Shown: in pieces, positions 31,780 to 41,052 of the stretch
Position numbering within the stretch: the stretch's first letter is position 1
How the letters are laid out: each line of letters opens with the position of its first letter
Source of the DNA: Roseiarcus sp963823165
GTDB lineage: Bacteria > Pseudomonadota > Alphaproteobacteria > Rhizobiales > Beijerinckiaceae
Direction: 5' to 3'
DNA length: 64,000 nt
NCBI GenBank assembly: GCA_963823165.1
Contig: CAWGKV010000040.1
Span: 248,001-312,000 of the forward strand
Translations under genes and position numbers: made by a program
The notes under the pieces: model-generated
The model's database searches: none
The model's input: the letters and a program-made list of their open reading frames with translations, nothing else
Told to the model about the DNA's origin: nothing

Positions 31780-32843
31780 CCCGCCTTCCTCTGCTGGATG
31801 AGGTGCACGATCTCGGCCACCGCGCGATAGAATTCCGCGGGGATTGGACGCTCGACCTCCGCCCCCGCATAGAGCGAACGGGCAAGCGGCTTGTCCTCGA
31901 CCACTGGGATATCGTGCGCCTCGGCGATTGCCCAAATCTTGAGCGCGACGAGGTCCGCTCCCTTGGCCAGAACGACGGGAGCGCCGCCCTCACTGCGGAC
32001 ATATCGCATCGCCACCGCATAATGGGTTGGATTGGCGACCACCATGGTCGCACGCGGCACCGCCGACAGCATGCGGCGGCGCGAGCGGTCGAGGCGCAGC
32101 GATCGCAGGCGGGCCTTGACCAGACGGTCGCCCTCAGCCTGCCGTAGCTCCTCCTTGATCTCCTGCTTGCTCATGCGATTGTCGCGCCGCCACAATATCC
32201 GCGACCAGACGAGGTCGGCGCTCGCGACCGCGAGCGTAGCCGCCAGAACGGCGCCGATCGTCTTGATCGTGAGCGCGTGAATGCGCTCCGGCAGGGCGCC
32301 GGGATCGTCCTCCATCGCCGTCAGCAAAACGGCCTTCTGGCCCAAGAGAACAATGCCCGCGACAGCTGTGACCGCGCCGAGCTTGATCAGGTTCTTTGCG
32401 AGCTCGACCGCCCCGCGCGCCCCGAACATGCGCCGGAATCCGGCGCGCGGCGAGATGCGCGCAAGGTCCGGCATGATGCGATCGGGCACGACGCGCGGGA
32501 CTCCTTGCGCGATCGACGCGACGACGCCGGCCCCCATCAAGAGGGCTACCACAGGCAAGAGAAATTCGACGGCCGCGCCGACGAGCGGGCCGGCCAGCGC
32601 GAGCGCGTCGGCGCCGCGCTCGATCCGCCAGCCGGCCGGGTCGTCGATCACGCCGATCAGTCCGGCGATCAGGCCGGCGGCGCGCCCGGGGATGACGAAG
32701 ACGAATGCGACGAGCGCCGCCGAGAGTGAGGCGAACAGGGGCGCCTCGCGCGAGAATGCGGTCCGTCCGCGCTCGATTGCGTCGCTGAGCCGCTTCTCGG
32801 TCGGCTCCTCGGTCTTGTCCTCGTGATCGACGTCGCCGCTCAT
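31758..32843 (-). CDS. flhB: flagellar type III export switch protein FlhB
   Basis: A 361-aa inner-membrane protein of the flagellar export gate that switches substrate class from rod/hook to filament. It has the N-terminal TEEPTEKRLSDA block, four membrane helices (about residues 35-215), the conserved MSKQEIKEELRQAEGD linker and the autocleavage site NPTH at 271-274, then the C-terminal LARSLYAGAEVERPIPAEFY. Start at the ATG at 32843. It lies 16 nt after fliG in the same operon. Confidence 0.96.
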   Translation of the reverse strand: MSGDVDHEDKTEEPTEKRLSDAIERGRTAFSREAPLFASLSAALVAFVFVIPGRAAGLIAGLIGVIDDPAGWRIERGADALALAGPLVGAAVEFLLPVVALLMGAGVVASIAQGVPRVVPDRIMPDLARISPRAGFRRMFGARGAVELAKNLIKLGAVTAVAGIVLLGQKAVLLTAMEDDPGALPERIHALTIKTIGAVLAATLAVASADLVWSRILWRRDNRMSKQEIKEELRQAEGDRLVKARLRSLRLDRSRRRMLSAVPRATMVVANPTHYAVAMRYVRSEGGAPVVLAKGADLVALKIWAIAEAHDIPVVEDKPLARSLYAGAEVERPIPAEFYRAVAEIVHLIQQRKAGWAYRRQ

Positions 32844-32859
32844 CCCCGCGTTCGATTCC

Positions 32860-33870
32860 TTACGCCGCTTGGTCCGCGGCCGCGCCGATCTCGATCTCGT
32901 TGCGGGCGGCCATGCCAAGCACAATCTCGGCGATGGCCTTGCGCGCCTTGGCGACGTCCCGCGGCGGCGCAGGGGCGCCGGATGCGAGCTCTCCTTCGAC
33001 CAGACGTCGCCCGCGCGATGGCATTGACGAGAGAATGGAGTTGCGGAAATCCGGGTCGGTCCCGCGCAGCGCCATCACGACGATGTCGATCGAGGCGCGA
33101 TCGAACAGAAGCGCCCGCGCGCGTTCGCTCAGTCTGGGCAGGTCGTTGAAGGAGAAGAGCATGGTCTTGATGACGGCGGCGTCCTTCGGCCGCGCCTCTC
33201 CAATGGCGCGCATGACGTCCGCGGCCTCGTCGGGGTCGAGATTGTTGATGATGCCGGCGATGCGCTGGCGTCCGTCGTCGGCGGCGGCCGGCGTCTTGGC
33301 CGTATCCAGAAGACCGCGCATTGCGCTTTCAACCAGTTGCGCGGCCAGCGGCGTGATCTCGTGCGGCGCAACCAGGCCGCACAGCGCTGCGTTGCGTCGC
33401 GCGCGCGGAAGGGCGCTGACGATCTTGGCTGCGAGCGGCGGGTCGAGCCTGGAAAGGAGATAGGTCGCGGTCGCAGGCTTCTCTGTCATCAAGAACGCGA
33501 CAATGGAGCCTTCGGGAAGATTGGCGAGCGCCCGCCACACGTCGAACCCGTCGTCGGCCGCCGCGCCGAGCAGATCATCGACCTCGCGCGGCGGCATTGC
33601 GTCCGCCAGAAGGGTGCGCGCCTGGCTGGCGTCGCCGAGGAGATTGACGCCAGCGGAAAAGTCGGTTGCGAATTCCTGCGTCAGCCGGTCGAGCATGGCC
33701 GGCGACACCACGCCGAGCCCGGCAGCCGCCCGGGCGACGACCTTGAGATCGGGCTGATCGAAATGTTTCAGAAGGCGGCCGGCGGTCGGAGGCCCGAGCA
33801 TGAGCAGAACCGCGGCTGCCTTTTCCGGCCCGCTGAGAACACGCTCGCCGTTAATCGCGGCCTCGAGCAT
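32860..33870 (-). CDS. fliG: flagellar motor switch protein FliG
   Basis: A 336-aa C-ring protein that contacts the stator. N-terminal (LSGPEKAAAVLLML), middle and C-terminal armadillo-like segments are all visible, including the AADVMRAIGEARPKDAAVIK and MFSFNDLP-like (LFSFNDLPRL) region and the charged torque helix near RASIDIVVMALRGTDPDFRN. The ATG at 33870 follows GGGAG. It lies between fliN and flhB in the leftward flagellar operon. Confidence 0.95.
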   Translation of the reverse strand: MLEAAINGERVLSGPEKAAAVLLMLGPPTAGRLLKHFDQPDLKVVARAAAGLGVVSPAMLDRLTQEFATDFSAGVNLLGDASQARTLLADAMPPREVDDLLGAAADDGFDVWRALANLPEGSIVAFLMTEKPATATYLLSRLDPPLAAKIVSALPRARRNAALCGLVAPHEITPLAAQLVESAMRGLLDTAKTPAAADDGRQRIAGIINNLDPDEAADVMRAIGEARPKDAAVIKTMLFSFNDLPRLSERARALLFDRASIDIVVMALRGTDPDFRNSILSSMPSRGRRLVEGELASGAPAPPRDVAKARKAIAEIVLGMAARNEIEIGAAADQAA

Positions 33871-33886
33871 CGACCCGCTCCCCTCC

Positions 33887-34237
33887 TCACGCCGCCTGCT
33901 CGAGGCTGGGGCTGGCGACGATCTCCAGCAGCGACACGCCGAACCGCTGGCTGGATTCGTCGACGACCACAATCTCGCCTCGCGCCACCACCTTGCCGTT
34001 CACCACAATGTCGACAGGGTCTCCCACGCGCTGGTCGAGGGAGATCACGGCGCCTCGCGCGAGCTTCATCAGGTTTGCGACCGGCAATGACGTCGAGCCG
34101 AGCACGACCTGAACGGTGACCGGGATGGATAGGATCGCATTCAGGTTCGGGGCGATCGGGTTCGGCGGCCCGGGACGCGCAACGTCCGCCTCGTCGCATG
34201 AGGCTGGCGGATCAGGGAAGGCAGCGGCTTCGACCAT
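33887..34237 (-). CDS. fliN: flagellar motor switch protein FliN
   Basis: A 116-aa C-ring protein consisting of a variable proline-rich N-terminus and one SPOA domain (ILSIPVTVQVVLGSTSLPVANLMKLARGAVISLDQ, given here only as its start and end blocks ILSIPVTVQVVLG and VISLDQRVGDPVDI, and RFGVSLLEI). Only 16 nt separate it from fliG. The ATG at 34237 has a weak AGAG ribosome site, so translation may depend on coupling. Confidence 0.94.
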   Translation of the reverse strand: MVEAAAFPDPPASCDEADVARPGPPNPIAPNLNAILSIPVTVQVVLGSTSLPVANLMKLARGAVISLDQRVGDPVDIVVNGKVVARGEIVVVDESSQRFGVSLLEIVASPSLEQAA

Positions 34238-34283
34238 GAGTGTTTCTCTCTAAAGGCATTGAACCGGGAGGCGACGCGCTCGC

Positions 34284-35219
34284 CTACCGGACGGCGAACT
34301 CGACGTCCTGCGCGATCGGAACCTCGATCTCGAGACGGTACCTTCCGTCGCCCTGGCCGAGCTTGCAGAAAAACATGCCGCGTCCGGCGCATTCCAGCCG
34401 CACCGCGTCGAACCCGCGGGTTTTGAGGGCGAGCACTTCGCCCACGCGAAATTGGGCGACTTCGCCAAGGGTCATCGGAAATTCCTCCAGGATTGCGGTT
34501 ACCGGCAGTCGCGTCTGTTTGACCCCCGTCTCCATGGAGAGCGACCAACGCCGGTCGGCGCGGGCCGGCTCGGCGGCGTCCCGCTCGAGCTCCTTTCGGA
34601 AGGGAAGCAAAAGCGACTGCGGCATCAGGATGAGGCATTCGCAGGCGCCCCCGTTCATCGGCAGCGAAAAACGCGCCGCGGCGCCCGGCATGTCGCGCTG
34701 TCCAAGCGCGTAGGCGTCGCTCAGCGTGACGAGGCGATCGAAGCCGATCGACAGCGGCGCGATCGGAGCGAAGGCCGATTCGAGCGCGCGTCCAAGCGCG
34801 CGGGCGAACTCCTCGACGAGTGCGTTCTCAATCGCGGTGCGAGACCGAGGCTCGGCGACCGTCAACTCGTCCTCCAATTCCGGCGCGATGCTTTCGCCGA
34901 AGACGGACATGACGATCAGATCGTCTATTCGCTCGTCGAGCGCGATGAGAAGGCGCGCTTCGGGCTCGGCGCTCGCATAGATCGCCGCGGTGAGACCGCT
35001 GCAGTCGCCGATCGCCCGGAAAAGGGTCGTGCGCTGCGCCGGCTCGACGGATCCGGCCCCGGACAGGCGAATGAGCGGAGCCAGATTCCGCTGCGCTTCC
35101 GCGACGAACTGATCGAGCCCTCGGGCAAGCCCCCGCATTCGCTCGACAGCGAAGCCGGCATGGTCGCGCAAGGCCTCCTTGAGCTTTCCAGGGCCTAGGG
35201 AATCGCGGTCCCCGGTCAT
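34284..35219 (-). CDS. fliM: flagellar motor switch protein FliM
   Basis: A 311-aa switch protein that binds CheY-P and anchors FliN. The central CheC-like domain (residues about 40-220) and the C-terminal SPOA domain (LPVTAILEEFPMTLGEVAQF, then GEVLALKTRGFDAVRL) are visible. The sequence is divergent, as in other alphaproteobacteria, and the usual N-terminal CheY-binding LSQxEIDALL motif is not evident. Its ATG overlaps the motA stop as ATGA. Confidence 0.9.
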   Translation of the reverse strand: MTGDRDSLGPGKLKEALRDHAGFAVERMRGLARGLDQFVAEAQRNLAPLIRLSGAGSVEPAQRTTLFRAIGDCSGLTAAIYASAEPEARLLIALDERIDDLIVMSVFGESIAPELEDELTVAEPRSRTAIENALVEEFARALGRALESAFAPIAPLSIGFDRLVTLSDAYALGQRDMPGAAARFSLPMNGGACECLILMPQSLLLPFRKELERDAAEPARADRRWSLSMETGVKQTRLPVTAILEEFPMTLGEVAQFRVGEVLALKTRGFDAVRLECAGRGMFFCKLGQGDGRYRLEIEVPIAQDVEFAVR

Positions 35220-36097
35220 GCCGCTTCCTTGACCACATTGTCGGCGCCGCCGGATATCGTTTCGTTCTCGACCACGTCGATGGTCGGCCGCTCCTCGGAG
35301 GGAATGGTCTTGCGCCCGAACTCGACGGCGACCTGCGGCATCGCCCCGTTCATGAAGGCGAGCAGGCTCTGCTTGACCAGCGTGAACAGACGCAACTGCT
35401 TCTGGCGCACCGCCTTGATCTTCTGCGCAATCGGGCCGACGAGCGCGTAGGAGAGAAAGATCCCCCCGAAAGTCCCGACCAGCGCCGCGCCGATGAGCCC
35501 GCCGAGCGCCTCCGGCGACTGGTCGAGCGCGCTCATCGCATGGATGATGCCGAGCACCGCGGCGACGATGCCGAGCGCCGGCAGTCCGTCGGCCGCGGCC
35601 TGATAGGCGTGGGCCGGCTTGTAGCGGTCGTGCGCCAGGGTCTCGATCTCCTCGTCCATCAGCGCCTCGATTTCGTGGGTGCGGGCGTTGCCGATGATGA
35701 CGAGACGGCCGTAGTCGCAGATGAACGTGACCAGGGTCTTGTTGGCGAGGAGGTTGGGGAACGCTTTGAAGATCTCGGATTCGCCCGGGTTGTCGAAATG
35801 GGCCTCGACTTCGCCGCGCGACTTCGCCCGAAGCTCGCGCATCAGCGCATGCAACGCGCTCAGCACGTCGAGGTAGTCGCGCGGCTTCGGAACCTTGTCG
35901 AGCACCGCCTCGAGAAAGGCTTTGCCGCAGTCCTTGATCGTCGACGTCGTGTTGGAGACGATGAAGATGCCGAGCGCCGCGCCGCCGATGATGACGAATT
36001 CGTAGGGTTGCACCAGCACTTCGAGATGCCCGCCGAGCGCCGCGTAGCCGCCCAGAATGCAGCCGACGGCGATCACAAGGCCAATGGCAAAGTTCAA
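35216..36097 (-). CDS. motA: flagellar stator protein MotA
   Basis: A 293-aa inner-membrane stator subunit that conducts ions with MotB. It has four membrane helices, the first at the extreme N-terminus (FAIGLVIAVGCILGGYAAL), the cytoplasmic loop with charged residues that contact FliG, and ADGLPALGIVAAVLGIIHAM in TM3. A TTG start at 36097 is preceded by GGGGAG and places TM1 correctly; the frame extends further without support. motB is not in the window. Divergent from flgF across 151 bp that should hold both flagellar promoters. Confidence 0.95.
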   Translation of the reverse strand: MNFAIGLVIAVGCILGGYAALGGHLEVLVQPYEFVIIGGAALGIFIVSNTTSTIKDCGKAFLEAVLDKVPKPRDYLDVLSALHALMRELRAKSRGEVEAHFDNPGESEIFKAFPNLLANKTLVTFICDYGRLVIIGNARTHEIEALMDEEIETLAHDRYKPAHAYQAAADGLPALGIVAAVLGIIHAMSALDQSPEALGGLIGAALVGTFGGIFLSYALVGPIAQKIKAVRQKQLRLFTLVKQSLLAFMNGAMPQVAVEFGRKTIPSEERPTIDVVENETISGGADNVVKEAA

Positions 36098-36248
36098 GGC
36101 GCGCTCCCCGTCGGAACCCCGGCTCGAATGTGCGGTCCGAGACTTACGCCAGGCTGTCAGAAGCAAGGTCAGCCTCGGACAAGGCGGGGACGCCACGATA
36201 CCGTTGCAATCGCGACCCGCCCCGGGCGGTTCGTTCCGGGAACGCCTC

Positions 36249-36974
36249 ATGCAGAACGGACTTTATGTCGCCGTGTCGGCGCAGGTGGCGCTTGAACGGC
36301 GGCTCGAGACGATCGCCGACAATATCGCCAACATGAATACAGTCGGTTACCGCGCGACCGGCGTTTCGTTCGAAACGGAAATGGTCAGGGCGGGCGACAC
36401 GGCCATGAACTACGTTTCGTCCGGCGCCGATTACCTGTCGCTGCGAATCGGCGGCCTGGTGAAGACCGACAATTCTCTCGACTTCGCCATCCAGGGCGAC
36501 GGCTGGTTCGGCATAAAGACGCCATCCGGCGTGGCCTATACGCGCGATGGGCGGACGCGCATCGACGAATCCGGAACCTTGCGCACGCTGAACGGCGACC
36601 CGATCCTCGACGCCGGCGGCGCCCCGATCCTGGTTGACGTCGGGGGCGGACCGCTCGTCGTGTCCGCGGACGGCATGATCACCCAGAACGGCCGGCATGT
36701 CGGCGCGATCGGGCTCTTCGCCATCGATCCCAACGCGAAACTCAGGCGGGCGCAGAACTCGGGGGTGATTCCCGACAAGCCAGCAAAAGCCATTCTCGAT
36801 TTCACCCGCGCCGGGGTCGTTCAGGGCGCGGTGGAGAGCTCGAACGTCGATCCGGTGAAGGAAATGACCAGACTGATCGAGATCACCCGCGTCTTCGACG
36901 GAATCGCAGCGGAGTCTTCCCAGTCGGAGGGCTCGGTGCAGGACGCCATCAAGACGCTCGGCTCCGCGTCGTGA
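36249..36974 (+). CDS. flgF: flagellar basal-body rod protein FlgF
   Basis: A 241-aa proximal rod component exported by the flagellar system. It shows the N-terminal rod motif (ALERRLETIADNIANMNTVGYR, start and end blocks ALERRLETIA and NTVGYR), FAIQGDGWFGI in the middle, and the C-terminal ESSNVDPVKEMTRLIEITRVF block. Start at the ATG at 36249; upstream in-frame sequence has no rod-protein similarity. The stop overlaps the GTG start of fliI. Confidence 0.95.
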   Translation: MQNGLYVAVSAQVALERRLETIADNIANMNTVGYRATGVSFETEMVRAGDTAMNYVSSGADYLSLRIGGLVKTDNSLDFAIQGDGWFGIKTPSGVAYTRDGRTRIDESGTLRTLNGDPILDAGGAPILVDVGGGPLVVSADGMITQNGRHVGAIGLFAIDPNAKLRRAQNSGVIPDKPAKAILDFTRAGVVQGAVESSNVDPVKEMTRLIEITRVFDGIAAESSQSEGSVQDAIKTLGSAS

Positions 36975-38344
36975 CGGCCCGGCCCGTCGAACCCGCCGTT
37001 ATGCCCGCCCTCGAGCGCCTCGAGCGGCGCGTCGTCTGGGGCCGGCGCAATCTGCCCGCCGTCCGGGTGAGTGGCGTGGTCACGGAAGTGTCGATGTCGC
37101 ACTACAAGGTCGCAGGCCTGTCGCGATTTCTGAAACTCGGCGAGTGCGTCGAAGTCGACATCGGCGATCGCGTCCAGATCGGCGAAGTGGTCAGGATCGA
37201 CGACGCCGTCGCGACGCTCAAGCCGTTCGACGCGCGATGCGACGCCGCCATCGGGGCGCGCGCCTATCGGACCGACAACCTGACGCTGTCGCCGCATCCG
37301 TCCTGGAAAGGCCGGGTGATCGACGCGCTCGGGCGTCCGCTCGACGGAGCCGGCCCGCTCGCCTGCGGGGATATCCTCGCGCCTCTCGACGCGGATCCGC
37401 CGCCGCCTCTCACGCGGGCGCGCGTGACCAACCCCATCCGGACGGGGGTGCGGGTGGTCGACCTCTTCACGCCGCTCTGCCTGGGACAGCGCGTCGGCGT
37501 GTTCGCCGGTTCGGGCGTCGGCAAGTCGTCGCTGCTCGCGATGCTCGCCCGCGCGCCCCAGTTCGACACGGTGGTGATCGGGCTGGTCGGCGAACGCGGC
37601 CGGGAAGTGCGCGAATTCCTCGACGGCGCGCTCGGCGAGAGCCGCGCCTCGACCGTCGCTGTCGTATCGACCGGCGACGAGAGTCCGATGATGCGCCGCG
37701 TGGCCCCGAAGACCGCTATGGCGGTCGCCGAGTACTTCCGCGACCGCGGCGAACTGGTCTTGCTGATTCTCGATTCCGTCACGAGGTTCGCTCATGCGGC
37801 GCGCGACGTCGCGCTCGCGGCCGGCGAGCCGGCGGTGGCGCGCGGCTATGCGCCGAGCGTGTTCAGCGATCTTCCGCGGCTCCTCGAGCGCGCCGGACCG
37901 GGCGCCGAGGGGTCGGGGTCGATCACCGGGATTTTCTCGGTCCTGGTCGACGGGGACGATCACAACGACCCCGTCGCCGACGCGGTTCGCGGGGCGCTCG
38001 ACGGGCACATCGTGCTCGACCGCGCCATCGCCGACGAAGGACGCTATCCGGCGGTCAACGTGCTCGCCTCCGTGTCGCGCCTCGCCCAGACGGTCTGGAC
38101 GCCGGAGCAGCGCAAACTGGTCACCCACCTGCGCTCGCTGATCGCGCGCTACGAGGAGACGCGCGAACTGCGCCTGATGGGGGGCTACACGCCGGGGTCC
38201 GATCCGATGCTCGACAAGGCGATCCGGTGCGCGCCCCGGATCTACGAAGCGATGCAGCAGTCGCCGGACGCGCCGCGGTGCGAGGATCCGTTCATCGAAC
38301 TCGCGGCCGCGTTGCGCAGCGACGCGAGACCTTCGGAGGCATGA
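36971..38344 (+). CDS. fliI: flagellum-specific ATP synthase FliI
   Basis: A 457-aa ATPase that energises flagellar protein export, homologous to the F1 beta subunit. Walker A is GSGVGKSS, Walker B lies in LVLLILDSVTRFAHA, and VGERGREVREFLDG and GYTPGSDPMLDKAI are family motifs. The GTG start overlaps the flgF stop (GTGA), indicating translational coupling. The next gene follows after 7 nt. Confidence 0.96.
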   Translation: MTARPVEPAVMPALERLERRVVWGRRNLPAVRVSGVVTEVSMSHYKVAGLSRFLKLGECVEVDIGDRVQIGEVVRIDDAVATLKPFDARCDAAIGARAYRTDNLTLSPHPSWKGRVIDALGRPLDGAGPLACGDILAPLDADPPPPLTRARVTNPIRTGVRVVDLFTPLCLGQRVGVFAGSGVGKSSLLAMLARAPQFDTVVIGLVGERGREVREFLDGALGESRASTVAVVSTGDESPMMRRVAPKTAMAVAEYFRDRGELVLLILDSVTRFAHAARDVALAAGEPAVARGYAPSVFSDLPRLLERAGPGAEGSGSITGIFSVLVDGDDHNDPVADAVRGALDGHIVLDRAIADEGRYPAVNVLASVSRLAQTVWTPEQRKLVTHLRSLIARYEETRELRLMGGYTPGSDPMLDKAIRCAPRIYEAMQQSPDAPRCEDPFIELAAALRSDARPSEA

Positions 38345-38351
38345 GCGAACG

Positions 38352-38846
38352 ATGACCACGACCGGACCGGAACTTTGGCTGCGCGCCCTCGGAACGGGGC
38401 TAGCCGGCGCCTCCGTCGTCTTCGCCGGCTACATGCTCGCCTACGGCGGCGGCAAGGTTCGCGTCAACGGCATGGAGCATCTGGCGATCTTCGCCCAGCC
38501 GCGCGGGGCGGCGGCCGGCGGAACGACCGACATTGTTCCTTCCGCCGCGAGCGTGCCCTCAGATATGCCGACGGGTTCGATCGCGCGCCGGGAGGCCGAT
38601 GCGCCACCCGCCGCGCGGCCGGCGAAGATCGTCGCTGCGCGTCCCGGCCGGGTCTGGCTCATGGTCGGCGGCGTGCTCCGTTCGGCCGGCCCCAGCGACG
38701 ACGTGCCCGGCGTCGGCCGCATCGGCGCGATCGTCCAGCGCGCCGGCGGTTGGGCCCTGGTCGACGACAAGGGCGCGACCCTCCTCACCCTCGCCAAAGA
38801 GGCGAACAGCGCCCCGCTCTTCTCCCGCGACCGGATCTTCGAATAG
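38352..38846 (+). CDS. unknown single-TM protein after fliI (164 aa)
   Basis: One N-terminal membrane helix (ALGTGLAGASVVFAGYMLAY), an Ala/Pro-rich linker, then a compact C-terminal domain (VWLMVGGVLRSAGPSDDVPG, AIVQRAGGWALVDDKGATLL). It lies 7 nt after fliI on the same strand and has an alphaproteobacterial flagellar-locus flavour, but no named family is recognised. The linker may be periplasmic, which would suit a role near the rod or stator. Confidence 0.75.
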   Translation: MTTTGPELWLRALGTGLAGASVVFAGYMLAYGGGKVRVNGMEHLAIFAQPRGAAAGGTTDIVPSAASVPSDMPTGSIARREADAPPAARPAKIVAARPGRVWLMVGGVLRSAGPSDDVPGVGRIGAIVQRAGGWALVDDKGATLLTLAKEANSAPLFSRDRIFE

Positions 38847-38976
38847 CGGATTCAGGGCCGACCCGCCTCCGCGTGCGGAATCATTTATTTCAAGCCCTGC
38901 GGCGCCATTTCCGCAATTTCGCTCTGTCGCGTCCATCCCCGATTCGTGATAGATAGAGGCTCCGATAAACCTTGCC

Positions 38977-39564
38977 GTGCGCAAACCCATGACACTCGCC
39001 GAATTCCTCGAGTGGGAGAAACGGCAGGCTCTGCGCTACGAATTCGATGGCGTCGGCCCCGTCGCGATGACCGGCGGGACATTTGGCCACGCCGCCATCC
39101 AGCGAAATCTCGCCTTCGCCCTGACGGGCCGTCTGCGTGGCAAGCCTTGCCAATTCCTCGGCAGCGACCTCAAATTTCAGGTCGCGGAGGGCCACGTCCG
39201 CTATCCGGACGGCATGGTCGTCTGCTCCCCGGTCGACCGAAACGCCACTGTCGTTCATGACCCGGTCGTCGTCTTCGAAGTGCTCAGCCCGAGCACTGCG
39301 GGCAACGACAGGATCGCCAAAGCCCGCGAGTATGAGGCCACTCCGTCCGTCCAGCGTTACGTCATGCTCGAACAGGACGCCGTCGGCGCCACGGTCTACG
39401 CGCGCTCCGGCGACGCGTGGACGCACGAAATCCTGGTCGCCGACTCCCTTCTCGCCCTGCCTGAGATCGGAGTCACGCTGCCGCTCGCCGAGCTTTACGA
39501 GGGCCTCGTCTTCGAGGCGGAGCAGGAGGGCGACCAGCGTCCTGAGAGCGATCCCGGCCGCTGA
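38977..39564 (+). CDS. Uma2-family (DUF820) putative endonuclease
   Basis: A 195-aa protein of the PD-(D/E)XK-like Uma2 family. Visible are MTLAEFLEWEKRQALRYEF at the start, RYPDGMVVC with the metal-binding aspartate, and VVVFEVLSPSTAGND with the catalytic glutamate. Family members are abundant in cyanobacteria and some proteobacteria and have no proven biological role. The start could be the GTG at 38977 or the ATG at 38989; neither has a clear ribosome site. Confidence 0.88.
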   Translation: MRKPMTLAEFLEWEKRQALRYEFDGVGPVAMTGGTFGHAAIQRNLAFALTGRLRGKPCQFLGSDLKFQVAEGHVRYPDGMVVCSPVDRNATVVHDPVVVFEVLSPSTAGNDRIAKAREYEATPSVQRYVMLEQDAVGATVYARSGDAWTHEILVADSLLALPEIGVTLPLAELYEGLVFEAEQEGDQRPESDPGR

Positions 39565-39681
39565 GCGGGACGATTTCAAGTGGCTCACGTCCGTCATTTC
39601 GAGCAGAGCTCGCGCTGAGGCGGAGCCGGCGACGTTCCGCCTCCTTCGCCCAAAGTTCAGTCCGGCCTCCCGCCCGACCAG

Positions 39682-40773
39682 TCAGCCGATGCGGTGACGC
39701 TGCAGGCGGTCCCAGTCGAAGTCGACGCCGTGCCCCGGACGCTCCGGCGCGATCGCGCAGCCGTCGACGAACTTCAACGTTTCAACGAGATAATCATCGA
39801 GCGGAAAGCCGTGCACTTCGAGGTAGCTTCGGTTGGGCGCGGCGGCGAGCAACTGGACCGTGACGTCATGCGCGCCATGCGACGTGAGCGGCAGATTGTG
39901 CGCCTCCGCCAGCGCGCCGATCTTGCGAAAGATCGTCACTCCGCCGCAGTTGGTCACGTCCGGCTCGGGGTAGGTGACCCCGCCGGCGCAGATCATCTGG
40001 CGAAATTCATAGAGCGTGTGCATGTTTTCGCCGGTCGCGATCGGCATCCCTCCTTCGCGAACGATCCGCGCATGGCCCTCGATGTCGTCGGGAATGGTTG
40101 GCTCCTCGAGCCATACGAGATTGAAAGGCTGCAGGGCGCGGGCCGCGCGGATCGCCTGATCCGCCGTCCAGCGCATGTTCGCGTCGGCCATCAGTGGAAA
40201 GTCGTCGCCCAGATGCTCGCGCATGCGCCGCACGCGTTCGACGTCCTCGCGCAATTGCGGTCGCCCGGCTTTCATCTTGATGGCGCGAAAACCGTTGGCG
40301 CGAAACCGATCGGCCTGCGCCAGCAACGCGTCGACGGTAAAGTCGAGATCGATGCCGCCGGCGTAGGCCGGGACTTTCGGGTCATGCCCCCCCAATAGCC
40401 GCCACAGGGGCAGATTCGCCCGGCGCGCCTTGAGGTCCCAGAGGGCGATATCGATGGCTGAAATGGCCGAAGTGGCATGCCCGCCGCGGCCCGCGTAATG
40501 CACCTTCCACCACATTTGCTGCCAGATGCGTTCGGTTAGATCGGCGTCCTGGCCGATCGCGGTCGGCGCGAGATACCCGTCTATCAGCGCTTGGAACGCG
40601 GCCGCGCCCGAGTTCACAGCGTAGGTGTAGCCCATGCCCTCCGCCCCGTCGGCGTCGCGCACGCGGACCGCGACCAGCTCGAAGTGAGGGATCGATCCGT
40701 GGGTGCTGTCGCTGAGAACCGCATCGAGCGGCACGCGATAAAGGCTTGACGAAAGAGACTCGATCCTGGCCAC
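39682..40773 (-). CDS. mandelate racemase/muconate lactonizing enzyme family protein
   Basis: A 363-aa enolase-superfamily enzyme. The proton-abstracting lysine pair is in AIKMKAGRP (KxK), the metal ligands are in ADANMRW, WLEEP and ATGEN, and the second base is in TSHGAHDV (His with Asp). This fits the mandelate racemase subgroup, which includes sugar-acid dehydratases and racemases. Exact substrate not assignable. The GTG at 40773 follows GGGAGGAC; the longer upstream frame lacks family similarity. Its location near sugar transporters suggests sugar-acid catabolism. Confidence 0.9.
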   Translation of the reverse strand: MARIESLSSSLYRVPLDAVLSDSTHGSIPHFELVAVRVRDADGAEGMGYTYAVNSGAAAFQALIDGYLAPTAIGQDADLTERIWQQMWWKVHYAGRGGHATSAISAIDIALWDLKARRANLPLWRLLGGHDPKVPAYAGGIDLDFTVDALLAQADRFRANGFRAIKMKAGRPQLREDVERVRRMREHLGDDFPLMADANMRWTADQAIRAARALQPFNLVWLEEPTIPDDIEGHARIVREGGMPIATGENMHTLYEFRQMICAGGVTYPEPDVTNCGGVTIFRKIGALAEAHNLPLTSHGAHDVTVQLLAAAPNRSYLEVHGFPLDDYLVETLKFVDGCAIAPERPGHGVDFDWDRLQRHRIG

Positions 40774-41052
40774 GATTTTTGTCCTCCCTGCAGACGCTGC
40801 GCGGACGGCAATGTCGGCGGAGCGTCGCCGGCAGCCGACCGGGCAATTGTGGAAATATAACTCGCCTCGAGTAACGAGCGCTTGCTCGCTTAGCAAACTG
40901 GGTTGGGTTGCGCTTTCATCGCCACGACCCAAAGCGCGACCTGAGCGGCAACCGCAGTCCCGCCCTTGCATTGTTTCATCGCTGCGCTTTTCGCAATCAC
41001 GGGCGAGGAGCCCGGGTGATCGCCAGTGACCGAACTGCTCGGGATTAACTTC

